A DNA stretch of 64,000 bases from Melittangium boletus DSM 14713 (GCF_002305855.1 NZ_CP022163.1:8871765-8935764); one strand, 5' to 3'. Shown: positions 33,231 through 43,256, counted from the stretch's first letter. Made by a program: numbers and translations. The notes: generated from the sequence alone by a model not told the origin.

Positions 33231-34474
33231 TGAAAGGCATTGGCCAGGCGGAGTTGTTCCGCCCCTTCGCCGACGCGCCGGAGGTGGTATTCGCCCGGGC
33301 GGCCTCGCGCTCGCCCCTCTTCGCGTCGAACTCCGCCGCGGGAGGCGCGCCCGTGGTGATCGGCAGTGCGGTGGGGAGCGGCGCCGACGACGTGGCGGTG
33401 CGCGCCCAGGGGGAACTGAGGGAACGGGTGAGCAACATCCTCGCGGGACGGCTGGCGGAGGAGCGCCGCGAGGTGGTGGCCACCTACGAGGAACTGGAGC
33501 GCGCGGGCACCCGGGCGGTGGATCCCCTCGGACTGGTCTCGCGGCGGAGCGAGGGCGCGGACGACGAGGCGCCGCGGCGCGCCCGGCTGCTCTGGGTGCC
33601 GGGCCAGTCGCTCATCACGGGGACACGCACGCTGGTGCCCGCGGGAGCCGCCTTCCTCCATCACCGGCCCCCGCCCGGCTGCTCCGGCATGTTGCGCACC
33701 GGCTCCACCGGCGTCTCGGCCCACACCTCCTGGGGCGCGGCCGTGCGCCATGGCTTGTTCGAGGTGCTCGAGCGGGACCTCTTCTGGCGGAGCTGGTACG
33801 GCGCGGGGGTGCGCACCTGGGTGCTGGAGCCGTCGCTCGCTCCGCCCGCCCTCCAGCGGACGCTCACCGCGCTCGGCCTGGAGGCGACGGGACTCCTGAT
33901 CGAGGGTCCCGGGGGGACGGCCTGTGTCGTGTCCTGCCTGTACCCGCCTGGAGGCCAGGGCCAGTCCTACGGGGCGCGTGCGCTCTTCGCCGATGGCGCG
34001 GCGCCGGTGGCGTGGGCCTTCGAGCGAGCCTCCTATGAGGCCCTGATGGTGCGCTGGAGCCTGGACACGCCCGCCGCCCGGCTCGCCTGGCGGCGCATGT
34101 CGGAGCGCGACGTGCCCGGGGGGGAGCCAAGGGATGCGCTCGAGCATGCGCTCGCGGCCTTCCACGCGCGCGGGGAGCGGGATTGCCTGGCCTGGTGGCT
34201 CGGCATGGCCGTCCCCGCCCGCTCCAGATGGGTGCCACCGGGAAGGCCTCTCCTCCCGAATCCCGATGAAAGAACCCTCGCGGGCCTCCTCGCGGCACTC
34301 ACGGGACAGGAGCCCGTGGCCGTGGACACGACGGTGCCCGAGGTTTGTCCGGAGGGGAGCGTGGTCGTGCGCATCGTGGCGCCGGGGGCGCATCAACTCC
34401 CGGGAGACGAGCGGCGCGCGCGCGTGCCGCCCTCCCCCTCGGGACGCCACCGGCCTCCGCATCCCCTGGGTTGA
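33230..34474 (+). CDS. YcaO-domain peptide-modifying enzyme
   Basis: 414 residues. YcaO features: GSAVGSGADDVAVRAQGELR (~45-65) as the first ATP-binding helix, STGVSAHTSWGAAVRHGLFE followed by VLERDLFWR (~162-192) as the acidic Mg/ATP-binding region, and a Pro-rich end RHRPPHPLG like the C-termini required in catalytic YcaOs. YcaO enzymes activate amide backbones with ATP to make azolines, thioamides or amidines. No E1-like/ocin-ThiF partner or TfuA is visible in the window, so the usual cyclodehydratase partner is lacking. With a precursor free of Cys, the product is more likely an amidine, oxazoline or something new. Confidence 0.8.
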   Translation: MKGIGQAELFRPFADAPEVVFARAASRSPLFASNSAAGGAPVVIGSAVGSGADDVAVRAQGELRERVSNILAGRLAEERREVVATYEELERAGTRAVDPLGLVSRRSEGADDEAPRRARLLWVPGQSLITGTRTLVPAGAAFLHHRPPPGCSGMLRTGSTGVSAHTSWGAAVRHGLFEVLERDLFWRSWYGAGVRTWVLEPSLAPPALQRTLTALGLEATGLLIEGPGGTACVVSCLYPPGGQGQSYGARALFADGAAPVAWAFERASYEALMVRWSLDTPAARLAWRRMSERDVPGGEPRDALEHALAAFHARGERDCLAWWLGMAVPARSRWVPPGRPLLPNPDERTLAGLLAALTGQEPVAVDTTVPEVCPEGSVVVRIVAPGAHQLPGDERRARVPPSPSGRHRPPHPLG

Positions 34475-34602
34475 AACGCCTCGGCTCACACGTTTCAGCC
34501 CAGGGGCCCGCACCCCGTCGTTGCCCCGCCGCGACAATGGGCCTATGGGAGAGGCGAGGCACGGTCCAACGGACGGTGCCACAGCCCCCACGAGGTCACC
34601 GT

Positions 34603-36477
34603 ATGTCGCAAGTGCCTCTCCACATCGCCGCGGACTTCCCCCCTCCCTCGCCAGAGGAGTGGCGCCGGCTCGTGGACAAGGATTTGAAGGGCAAGCCCTT
34701 CACGTCGCTCCAGTCCTCCCTGGAAGGCGGCCTGTCGCTCCAGCCCCTCTACACCCAGCAGGACGCCCTTGGCGCCCCACCCCCCGAGCCCCCAGGTGTC
34801 GCTCCCTACGTGCGAGGCGGCCATCCGCTCGGTCATACCGAGGGGGGGTGGCTCGTGTGCCAGGAGTACAGCGAGCCCGAGGTGGCGCTCGCCGCCGAGG
34901 CCCTCCGGGTGGACCTGGAGCGCGGCGCCCAGGGCGTCTGGCTGTGCCTGGGCAAGGCGCGGGGCATCCGGGTGGACGACGCGGCCGCCCTGGAGCGGCT
35001 GCTCGCCTCCGTTCCCCTGGATCGCACCCCCGTCCACCTGGAACCCGAGACGGAGCCCCTGAAGGCCGCCTCGTTCCTGCTGCGGGCCGCCGAGCGGGCC
35101 CGCGTCCCGCGCTCGGCGCTTCGCGGCGGCCTCGGCATCGACCCCCTCGCCGTCCTGGCGCGCACGGGCGCGTCTCCGGCGGGGCTCGGAGCGGCCCTGG
35201 TCGAGGCGGCGCCGCTCGTCACGTCGCTGCGCGAGAGCGCCCCGGGCCTGCGCGCGCTGCTCGTCTCGACCCGCCCCTGGGCGGACGCGGGCGCCACGTC
35301 CGTGCACGAGCTCGCGTGGGCCATCGCCACGGGCGTGGAGTACCTGCGGGGCCTGGAGCGCGCCGGGGTGCCACCCGAGCACTCGGCGCGGTCCATCCAG
35401 TTCGCGCTGTCGGTGGGCGGCCAGTTCTTCCCGGAGATCGCCCGGCTGCGCGCGGCGCGGCTGTTGTGGTCCAAGGTCGTCGCCGCCTCGGGGGGCTCGC
35501 CCGAGGCCCAGGCCATGGCGCTGCACGCGCGCACCGCGAGCGCGACCAAGACCCAGCGCGACCCCTGGGTGAACATCCTGCGCGCCACCGCCGAGTCCTT
35601 CGCCGCCGTGGTGGGCGGCGCGGACAGCGTGAGCACGTCGCCCTTCGACGAGGCCCTTGGCACGCCGGACGAGGGCGCCCGCCGCCTGGCGCGCAACACC
35701 CAGCTCATCCTGCGTGACGAGTCGAGCCTCAACCGGGTCGCCGATCCGGCGGGCGGCAGCTACTACCTCGAACAGCTCACGGGGGAGATCGCCCGGGCGG
35801 CCTGGGCGGAGCTGCGGCGCGTCGAGTCGCTGGGCGGCATGGCCCAGGCGATCGCCCAGGGAGACGTGAGCCGGGTGCTCGCCGAGACGCGCGCCGCGCG
35901 GGAGAAGGCCGTGCGCACGCGCCGCCTGCCCATCGTGGGCGTGAGCGAGTTCCCGCACCTGGGCGAGGCGCCCGTGCACCGGGAGCCCCACCCCACGTCC
36001 CCGGACGGCCCGTCGCCGCGCGCCACGCGGGTGGCCGAGGTGTTCGAGGGCCTGCGGGACGCGAGCGACCGGTATCTGGCCTCGCACGGGGCGCGCCCCC
36101 GCGCCTTCATGGCGAACCTGGGCACGGTGGCCGAGCACACCGCGCGCGCCACGTGGATCGCCAACGTGCTGGCCGTGGGCGGCATCGAGGCGCGGGAGCA
36201 CCATGGCTTCGCGGACGTGGACGCCGCGGCCGCGCTGTTCGCCGAGTCGGGCGCCCCGCTCGCGGTCATCTCCGGCCCGGATGCGCTCTACCCCGAGTGG
36301 GTGCCCGCGCTGACCGCGGCCCTCAAGGCCCGGGGGGCGCGCGCGGTGGCGGTCGCGGGCCGTCCGGGTGAACACGAGGCCGCGTTCCGCGCGGCCGGAG
36401 TGGATCTCTTCCTCTACGCGGGGGCGGACCTGTTCGCGCTCCTGTCCTCACTGCACCAGCAGCTCGGAGTGGCCTGA
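34603..36477 (+). CDS. mutA: Methylmalonyl-CoA mutase small subunit
   Basis: 624 residues from ATG 34603 (upstream frame is not coding). It has the mutase TIM-barrel pattern (LRVDLERGAQGVWLCLG, TGVEYLRGLERAG, SVGGQFFPEIARLRAARLLW, HARTASATKTQRDPWVNILR) and a C-terminal Rossmann domain in which the cobalamin ligand motif D-x-H-x-x-G is absent, as expected for the non-catalytic small subunit. It pairs with MutB as a heterodimer that interconverts methylmalonyl-CoA and succinyl-CoA. Stop and the mutB start overlap (TGATG). Confidence 0.9.
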   Translation: MSQVPLHIAADFPPPSPEEWRRLVDKDLKGKPFTSLQSSLEGGLSLQPLYTQQDALGAPPPEPPGVAPYVRGGHPLGHTEGGWLVCQEYSEPEVALAAEALRVDLERGAQGVWLCLGKARGIRVDDAAALERLLASVPLDRTPVHLEPETEPLKAASFLLRAAERARVPRSALRGGLGIDPLAVLARTGASPAGLGAALVEAAPLVTSLRESAPGLRALLVSTRPWADAGATSVHELAWAIATGVEYLRGLERAGVPPEHSARSIQFALSVGGQFFPEIARLRAARLLWSKVVAASGGSPEAQAMALHARTASATKTQRDPWVNILRATAESFAAVVGGADSVSTSPFDEALGTPDEGARRLARNTQLILRDESSLNRVADPAGGSYYLEQLTGEIARAAWAELRRVESLGGMAQAIAQGDVSRVLAETRAAREKAVRTRRLPIVGVSEFPHLGEAPVHREPHPTSPDGPSPRATRVAEVFEGLRDASDRYLASHGARPRAFMANLGTVAEHTARATWIANVLAVGGIEAREHHGFADVDAAAALFAESGAPLAVISGPDALYPEWVPALTAALKARGARAVAVAGRPGEHEAAFRAAGVDLFLYAGADLFALLSSLHQQLGVA

Positions 36478-38663
36478 TGCGCACCCACGTCCCCGACTTC
36501 TCCGGCATCGACTTCGACGCCCCGGAAACGCGGCCCACCCCGGCCGTGCTCGACGCCCAACGGCACCACGCCGCGGAGGCCAACCGCACGGCCGAGCGCT
36601 GGGACACCCCCGAGGGCCTGCCGCTCAAGCCCGTCTACACGCGGGAGGACCTGGAGGGCGTGGAGCACCTGGGCTCGCTGCCCGGGCTGCCGCCCTTCGT
36701 GCGAGGCCCCTACTCCACCATGTACGTGCAGCAGCCGTGGACGGTGCGCCAGTACGCGGGCTTCTCCACGGCCGAGGCCTCCAACGCCTTCTACCGGCGC
36801 AACCTCGCGGCCGGACAGAAGGGCCTGTCCATCGCGTTCGATCTCGCCACGCACCGGGGCTACGACAGCGATCACCCCCGGGTGGCGGGCGACGTGGGCA
36901 TGGCGGGCGTGGCCATCGACTCCATCAAGGACATGCGCATCCTGTTCGATCGCATCCCGCTCGATCAGATGAGCGTGTCCATGACGATGAACGGCGCGGT
37001 GCTCCCGGTGCTCGCGCTCTACGTGGTCGCGGCCGAGGAGCAAGGCGTCCGCCCCGAGCAGCTCAGCGGGACCATCCAGAACGACATCCTCAAGGAGTTC
37101 ATGGTCCGCAACACGTACATCTACCCGCCCGGCCCCTCGATGCGCATCATCGGCGACATCTTCCGCTTCACGGCGGAGCGGATGCCGCGCTTCAACAGCA
37201 TCAGCATCAGCGGCTACCACATGCAGGAAGCCGGGGCGACGCAGGATCTGGAGCTCGGCTACACGCTGGCGGACGGCGTGGAGTACGTGCGGGCCGGACT
37301 CGCGGCGGGGCTCGGGGTGGACGCGTTCGCGCCCCGGCTGTCGTTCTTCTGGGCCATCGGCATGAACTTCTTCATGGAGGTGGCCAAGATGCGCGCGGCC
37401 CGGATGCTCTGGGCCAGGCTCATCAAGGGCTTCTCCCCCAGGAGCGACAAGAGCCTGGCGCTGCGCACGCACTGCCAGACCTCGGGCTGGAGCCTCACCG
37501 CGCAGGACGTGTACAACAACGTGGTGCGCACGTGCGTGGAGGCCATGGCCGCCACCCAGGGCCATACCCAGAGCCTGCACACCAACTCGCTCGACGAGGC
37601 CATCGCGCTGCCCACGGACTTCAGCGCGCGCATCGCCCGCAACACCCAGCTCTACCTGCAACTGGAGAGCGGCACCACGCGCGTCATCGACCCGTGGGGC
37701 GGCAGCTACTTCGTGGAGCGCCTCACCCATGAGCTCGCGCACAAGGCGTGGGGCCACATCCAGGAGGTGGAGGCCCTGGGCGGCATGACGAAGGCCATCG
37801 AGGCCGGGCTGCCCAAGCTGCGCATCGAGGAGGCGGCGGCGCGCACCCAGGCGCGCATCGACTCGGGGCGGCAGGCCATCATCGGCGTGAACAAGTACCC
37901 GCCCGAGCGCGAGGACACGCTGGACATCCTCAAGGTGGACAACTCGGCGGTGCGCGAGGCGCAGATCGCCCGACTGCGGGAGCTGCGCGCGGAGCGGGAC
38001 GCGGACGAGGTGCGCCGGCGGCTCGACGCGCTCACCGAGGCGGGCCGGAGTGGCCAGGGCAACCTGCTCGCGCTCGCCATCGACGCGGCGCGCGCCAAGG
38101 CCACGGTGGGAGAGATGAGCGATGCCCTGGAGAAGGTCTTCGGCCGCTATGAGGCCACGGTGCGCGGCGTGACGGGGGTGTATTCGAGCGAGGCGGGCAA
38201 GGACACGCAGATCGCCGAGGCCCGCGCGCGAGCGGATACCTTCCTCGAGCGCTTCGGGCGGCGGCCGCGCATCCTCATCGCGAAGATGGGACAGGACGGG
38301 CACGACCGCGGCCAGAAGGTGATCGCCACGGCGTTCGCGGATCTGGGCTTCGACGTGGACATCGGGCCGCTGTTCCAGACGCCCGAGGAGTCGGCGCGGC
38401 AGGCGGTGGAGAACGACGTGCACGTGGTGGGCGCCAGCTCGCTCGCCGCGGGCCACCTCACGCTGGTGCCCCAGCTCAAGCAGGCGCTCCAGGCGCTGGG
38501 CCGCGAGGACATCATGATCGTGGTGGGAGGCGTCATTCCTCCCCAGGACTACGAGGCGCTGCGCGCCGCGGGGGCCTCGGCCATCTTCGGCCCCGGGACG
38601 GTCATCGCCAAGGCGGCCATCGAGCTGCTCGACAAGCTGAGCGCCGCGATGGAGGAGGCGTGA
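36477..38663 (+). CDS. mutB: Methylmalonyl-CoA mutase large (catalytic) subunit
   Basis: 728 residues, the usual length. PYSTMYVQQPWTVRQYAGFS (~80-100) is the substrate-binding segment of true methylmalonyl-CoA mutases, including the Tyr that discriminates against isobutyryl-CoA. GQDGHDRGQKVIATAFADLG near residue 605 carries the D-x-H-x-x-G base-off cobalamin motif with the lower-ligand His. It converts methylmalonyl-CoA to succinyl-CoA in propionate and branched-chain/odd-chain catabolism, or feeds polyketide extender units in reverse. The four-base GTGA overlap couples it to meaB. Confidence 0.95.
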   Translation: MRTHVPDFSGIDFDAPETRPTPAVLDAQRHHAAEANRTAERWDTPEGLPLKPVYTREDLEGVEHLGSLPGLPPFVRGPYSTMYVQQPWTVRQYAGFSTAEASNAFYRRNLAAGQKGLSIAFDLATHRGYDSDHPRVAGDVGMAGVAIDSIKDMRILFDRIPLDQMSVSMTMNGAVLPVLALYVVAAEEQGVRPEQLSGTIQNDILKEFMVRNTYIYPPGPSMRIIGDIFRFTAERMPRFNSISISGYHMQEAGATQDLELGYTLADGVEYVRAGLAAGLGVDAFAPRLSFFWAIGMNFFMEVAKMRAARMLWARLIKGFSPRSDKSLALRTHCQTSGWSLTAQDVYNNVVRTCVEAMAATQGHTQSLHTNSLDEAIALPTDFSARIARNTQLYLQLESGTTRVIDPWGGSYFVERLTHELAHKAWGHIQEVEALGGMTKAIEAGLPKLRIEEAAARTQARIDSGRQAIIGVNKYPPEREDTLDILKVDNSAVREAQIARLRELRAERDADEVRRRLDALTEAGRSGQGNLLALAIDAARAKATVGEMSDALEKVFGRYEATVRGVTGVYSSEAGKDTQIAEARARADTFLERFGRRPRILIAKMGQDGHDRGQKVIATAFADLGFDVDIGPLFQTPEESARQAVENDVHVVGASSLAAGHLTLVPQLKQALQALGREDIMIVVGGVIPPQDYEALRAAGASAIFGPGTVIAKAAIELLDKLSAAMEEA

Positions 38664-39643
38664 AGCCACTGCCGGCGGACACCTACGTGGAGGGTGTGCG
38701 GGCGGGCGACAGGGCCGTGCTCGCGCGCGCCATTACGTTGGTGGAGAGCGAGCACCCGCGCCACGGTGCGCTCGCTCAGGAAGTGCTCATGCGGCTGCTG
38801 CCCCACACGGGAGGCAGCCGGCGGGTGGGCATCAGCGGTGTCCCCGGCGTGGGCAAGAGCACGTTCATCGACGCGCTGGGCATGCACCTGGTGGGCGGCG
38901 GCAAGCGCGTCGCGGTGCTCGCCATCGATCCGTCCAGCACCCTCACCGGCGGCAGCATCCTCGGCGACAAGACCCGCATGGCCCGCCTGTCGCGCGAGCC
39001 CTCGGCGTACATCCGGCCCAGCCCCTCGAGCGGCACGCTGGGCGGCGTGGCGCGCAAGACGCGCGAGACACTGCTCCTGTGCGAGGCCGCCGGCTTCGAC
39101 GTGGTGCTCGTGGAGACGGTGGGCGTGGGCCAGTCGGAGACGGTCGTCGCGGACCTGGTGGACTTCTACCTGGTGCTCATGCTGGCGGGCGCGGGAGACG
39201 AACTCCAGGGCATCAAGCGCGGCATCCTCGAGGTGGCGGACATGATCGCCATCAACAAGGCGGATGGAGACAACGCGCCGCGCGCCCTCCGGGCCCAGGC
39301 CCAATACCGCGCCGCCCTGCACCTGATGCGCGCGGGCGCCGAGCCCGAGGTGCTCACGTGCAGCGCGCTGGAGGGCACGGGCATCGGCGCGCTGTGGTCC
39401 TCCCTCGAGACCCAGCTCGGCACGCGCGCCGCTTCGGGAGAAGTCGAGCGCCGCCGGAGGGCCCAGCAGGTCGACTGGATGTGGAGCCTCGTGGAGGACG
39501 GACTCCGAGCGGCCTTGCGTGCGCACCCCGAGGTGGCGGCCCTCCTTCCGGCGATGGAGACAGACGTGCGTGAAGGCCGCGTCACCTCCACCGCGGCCGC
39601 ACTGCGCGTGCTGAGCACGTTCCTCCCGGGAGCGAGGGTTTGA
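38660..39643 (+). CDS. meaB: G-protein chaperone of methylmalonyl-CoA mutase
   Basis: 327 residues from GTG 38660, overlapping the mutB stop. P-loop GVPGVGKS (60-67), switch region with AIDPSSTLTGGSILGDKTRM, the DxxG-type VETVGVGQSE, and NKAD for guanine specificity identify MeaB/ArgK. MeaB gates cobalamin loading and protects or reactivates the mutase using GTP. Its position directly after mutAB is the classical arrangement. Confidence 0.95.
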   Translation: MKPLPADTYVEGVRAGDRAVLARAITLVESEHPRHGALAQEVLMRLLPHTGGSRRVGISGVPGVGKSTFIDALGMHLVGGGKRVAVLAIDPSSTLTGGSILGDKTRMARLSREPSAYIRPSPSSGTLGGVARKTRETLLLCEAAGFDVVLVETVGVGQSETVVADLVDFYLVLMLAGAGDELQGIKRGILEVADMIAINKADGDNAPRALRAQAQYRAALHLMRAGAEPEVLTCSALEGTGIGALWSSLETQLGTRAASGEVERRRRAQQVDWMWSLVEDGLRAALRAHPEVAALLPAMETDVREGRVTSTAAALRVLSTFLPGARV

Positions 39644-39719
39644 CGGGCCGCGTCGAGTCCTCACTCCCCTCCTCGCAATCCCTTGCCTCGGTCTTCACCG
39701 CGCTCTTACTGTAGGTGGC

Positions 39720-42700
39720 GTGAGAGTCATCCAGCCGAACGCCGCCCCCCAGCCCTACAAGCCCCGCTTCCACGTCCGGATTGTCACGGCCGCCTCGCTC
39801 TTCGACGGGCATGACGCGGCCATCAACGTGATGCGCCGCCTCATGCAGGCCTCGGGCGCGGAGATCATCCACCTGGGCCACAACCGCTCGGTCGCGGAGA
39901 TCGTCGACTGCGCCATCCAGGAGGACGCCCAGGGCATCGCCATCACCTCCTACCAGGGCGGGCATGTCGAGTTCTTCAAGTACATGATCGATCTGCTGCG
40001 CGAGCGCGGCGCGAACATCAAGGTGTTCGGCGGAGGCGGCGGCACCATCCTCCCCACGGAGATCGAGGAGCTGCACCGCTACGGCGTGAGCCGCATCTAC
40101 TCGCCGGACGACGGCCGGGCCATGGGCCTGCAGGGGATGATCGACGACCTGATCTCCCAGTGTGACTTCGAGAAGCGCTCTCCGGACTTCGCTCCCCTGC
40201 TCGCCGCCCCCGCCGTGCGCGAGCCCTCCCGGCTGGCCTCGCTCATCACCATCGCGGAGAACTTCGCCCCCGCGGGCGAGCAACTCCGGGCGGCGCTCGC
40301 CCAGGCGAATGTCGAGATGCCGCGCGTCCCCGTGCTGGGCATCACCGGCACCGGCGGCGCGGGCAAGTCGAGCCTCGTCGACGAGCTGGTCCGCCGCTTC
40401 CTCGCGGACTTTCCGGACAAGACGCTCGCGGTGCTCTCCGTGGATCCGTCCAAGCGCAAGTCCGGCGGCGCGCTGCTCGGCGATCGCATCCGCATGAACG
40501 CGATCAACCACCCGAACGTGTACATGCGCTCCATGGCGACGCGGCAGAGCAACCTCGCCCTGTCCAAGCACGTGGGCGACTCCATCGAGGTCTGCAAGGC
40601 CGCCGGGTTCGATCTCATCGTGGTGGAGACGTCGGGCATTGGCCAATCGGACACGGAGATCACCGAGCACTCGGATGTCTCGCTCTACGTGATGACGGCC
40701 GAGTATGGCGCCGCCACGCAGCTCGAGAAGATCGACATGCTCGACTTCGCGGACGTCATCGCCATCAACAAGTTCGACAAGCGCGGCTCGCTCGACGCGC
40801 TGCGCGACGTGCGCAAGCAGTGGAAGCGCAACCACAACGCCTTCACCACGCCCGACGACGCCGTGCCCGTCCACGGCACCATCGCCTCGCAGTTCAACGA
40901 TCCGGGCATGAACCAGCTGTACCGGACCCTCATCGACACGATCGCGAAGAAGACGGGCGCGCCCCTGTCGTCGAACTTCCAGCTCACCCCGGGAATGAGC
41001 GAGAAGAAGTGGATCATCCCCCCGGAGCGCACCCGGTACCTGGCTGAGATCGTCGAGACCTGCGAGGGGTATGACCGGATGGTCCGCTCCCAGGCGGCGA
41101 TCGCGCGGCGGATGTACCAGCTGCACGGCACCATCGAGGCGCTGCGCGCGAACGTGGGCAAGAAGCGCCTGGAGATCGTCGAGCCCAAGGACACCTCGGA
41201 CGTGGTGCAGGTCACCGAGCGCGTCGAGGGCGAGCCGGCCTACCTGAGCGAGCTGGTGGAACTGTACCGGGACCTGGAGTCGCGCCTGCATCCGGACTGC
41301 CGCCGGCTCCTGAGCGAGTGGCCGGCGACCAAGCGCCGGTACGCGGCGGCCAAGTACCAGTTCCAGGTGCGCGACAAGGTGATCGAGCTCGACCTCTACA
41401 CCGAGACGCTGTCGCACCTGCGCATCCCGAAGATCGCTCTGCCCCGCTACGAGGACTGGGGCGACATCCTGACGTGGCTCTTGCGCGAGAACGCCCCGGG
41501 CGCCTTCCCCTTCACGGCGGGCGTGTTCCCGCTCAAGCGGGAGAACGAGGACCCGGCGCGCATGTTCGCGGGCGAGGGAGGCCCGGAGCGCACGAACAAG
41601 CGATTCCACTACGTCTCGCGCGGCATGCCCGCCAAGCGGCTGTCCACGGCGTTCGACTCGGTGACGCTCTACGGAGAGGATCCGGACCACCGGCCGGACA
41701 TCTACGGCAAGGTGGGCAACTCGGGCGTGTCGATCGCCAACGTGGACGACGCGAAGAAGCTCTACTCGGGCTTCGATCTGGCGGACCCCTCCACGTCCGT
41801 GTCGATGACCATCAACGGGCCCGCGCCGATGCTGCTCGGGTTCTTCCTCAACGCCGCGGTGGATCAGCAGTGCGAGAAGTGGATCCGCGCCCAGGGCAAG
41901 GTCGAGGAGATCGAGAAGAAGATCGACGCCCTCTACCAGGAGCGGGGCCAGCCCCGGCCGCGCTACCAGGGAGAGCTGCCCCAGGGCAATGACGGCCTCG
42001 GGCTGTTGCTGCTCGGCGTGTCCGGCGACGAGGTGCTGCCGCGTGACGTGTACGAGCGCATCCGCGCCTCCACGCTCCAGGCGGTGCGCGGCACGGTGCA
42101 GGCGGACATCCTCAAGGAGGACCAGGCGCAGAACACCTGCATCTTCTCGACGGAGTTCGCCCTGCGGGTGATGGGCGACATCCAGCAGTACTTCATCGAC
42201 AAGAAGGTGCGGAACTTCTACTCGGTGTCGATCTCCGGCTACCACATCGCCGAGGCGGGGGCGAACCCCATCTCCCAGCTCGCCTTCACGCTGGCCAACG
42301 GCTTCACCTTCGTCGAGTACTACCTGTCGCGAGGGATGAACATCGACGACTTCGCGCCCAACCTGTCGTTCTTCTTCTCCAACGGCATGGACCCCGAGTA
42401 CACGGTGCTCGGACGCGTGGCGCGCCGCATCTGGGCCAAGGCGATGCGGGACAAGTACGGCGGCAATGACCGCTCGCAGAAGCTCAAGTACCACATCCAG
42501 ACCTCTGGCCGGAGCCTGCACGCGCAGGAGATCGCCTTCAACGACATCCGCACCACGTTGCAGGCCCTGCTGGCGCTCAACGACAACTGCAATTCGTTGC
42601 ACACCAACGCCTATGACGAGGCCATCACCACGCCCACCGAGGAGAGCGTGCGGCGAGCGCTGGCCATCCAGCTCGTCATCAACAAGGAGTTCGGGCTGTC

Positions 42701-43187
42701 GAAGAACGAGAACCCCAACCAGGGCGCGTTCATCGTCGAGGAGCTGACGGACCTGGTGGAGGCCGCCGTGCTGGCGGAGTTCCGCTCCATCTCGGATCGA
42801 GGCGGTGTGCTCGGGGCGATGGAGCGCATGTACCAGCGCTCGAAGATCCAGGAGGAGTCGCTGTACTACGAGACGCTCAAGCACGACGGGACGCTCCCCA
42901 TCGTCGGGGTGAACACCTTCCTGGACCCCAAGGGCTCGCCGACCGTGACTCCGCCGGAAGTCATCCGCGCCACCCAGGAGGAGAAGGACTACGCCATCAC
43001 GGCGCGCGACGCCTTCTGGAAGCGCAACGAGAAGACCGCGCCCCAGGCGCTCGAGGCCGTGCGGCGCGCGGCGCTCGACAACGGCAACATCTTCGCCGCG
43101 CTGATGGACGCCTGTAAGGTCTGCACGCTCGGCCAGTTGTCGCGAGCGTTGTACGAGGTGGGCGGCCAGTACCGGCGCAACATGTAG
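39720..43187 (+). CDS. icmF: Fused isobutyryl-CoA mutase
   Basis: 1,155 residues from GTG 39720. Order: cobalamin-binding domain with SLFDGHDAA (Asp29-His31), MeaB-like GTPase with GTGGAGKSS (P-loop 210-218) and the mutase barrel. FPFTAGVFPLKRENEDPARM followed by FAGEGGPERTNKRFHY is the IcmF-type substrate loop, differing from the Tyr-containing loop of MutB. IcmF interconverts isobutyryl-CoA and n-butyryl-CoA (and in some variants pivalyl-/isovaleryl-CoA), with the fused GTPase as its own chaperone. It lies 76 bp after meaB and may have its own promoter: TTGCCT and TACTGT sit 18 bp apart just before the GTG, with no clear ribosome binding site. Confidence 0.95.
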   Translation: MRVIQPNAAPQPYKPRFHVRIVTAASLFDGHDAAINVMRRLMQASGAEIIHLGHNRSVAEIVDCAIQEDAQGIAITSYQGGHVEFFKYMIDLLRERGANIKVFGGGGGTILPTEIEELHRYGVSRIYSPDDGRAMGLQGMIDDLISQCDFEKRSPDFAPLLAAPAVREPSRLASLITIAENFAPAGEQLRAALAQANVEMPRVPVLGITGTGGAGKSSLVDELVRRFLADFPDKTLAVLSVDPSKRKSGGALLGDRIRMNAINHPNVYMRSMATRQSNLALSKHVGDSIEVCKAAGFDLIVVETSGIGQSDTEITEHSDVSLYVMTAEYGAATQLEKIDMLDFADVIAINKFDKRGSLDALRDVRKQWKRNHNAFTTPDDAVPVHGTIASQFNDPGMNQLYRTLIDTIAKKTGAPLSSNFQLTPGMSEKKWIIPPERTRYLAEIVETCEGYDRMVRSQAAIARRMYQLHGTIEALRANVGKKRLEIVEPKDTSDVVQVTERVEGEPAYLSELVELYRDLESRLHPDCRRLLSEWPATKRRYAAAKYQFQVRDKVIELDLYTETLSHLRIPKIALPRYEDWGDILTWLLRENAPGAFPFTAGVFPLKRENEDPARMFAGEGGPERTNKRFHYVSRGMPAKRLSTAFDSVTLYGEDPDHRPDIYGKVGNSGVSIANVDDAKKLYSGFDLADPSTSVSMTINGPAPMLLGFFLNAAVDQQCEKWIRAQGKVEEIEKKIDALYQERGQPRPRYQGELPQGNDGLGLLLLGVSGDEVLPRDVYERIRASTLQAVRGTVQADILKEDQAQNTCIFSTEFALRVMGDIQQYFIDKKVRNFYSVSISGYHIAEAGANPISQLAFTLANGFTFVEYYLSRGMNIDDFAPNLSFFFSNGMDPEYTVLGRVARRIWAKAMRDKYGGNDRSQKLKYHIQTSGRSLHAQEIAFNDIRTTLQALLALNDNCNSLHTNAYDEAITTPTEESVRRALAIQLVINKEFGLSKNENPNQGAFIVEELTDLVEAAVLAEFRSISDRGGVLGAMERMYQRSKIQEESLYYETLKHDGTLPIVGVNTFLDPKGSPTVTPPEVIRATQEEKDYAITARDAFWKRNEKTAPQALEAVRRAALDNGNIFAALMDACKVCTLGQLSRALYEVGGQYRRNM

Positions 43188-43211
43188 CGAGGCCTGGTCC
43201 AGCCACCCTTC

Positions 43212-43256
43212 CCGCCCTGGTACACCGCCCGAAACACACTGGGCGGAACAGGGCGG
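43212..43256. terminator. Two-tier hairpin between convergent genes
   Basis: An outer 8-bp stem (CCGCCCTG at 43212-43219 with CAGGGCGG at 43249-43256) encloses an inner 6-bp stem (CCGCCC/GGGCGG, 43225-43230 with 43241-43246). It lies just after icmF and before the oppositely oriented small membrane gene, so it can terminate both. Confidence 0.55.
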
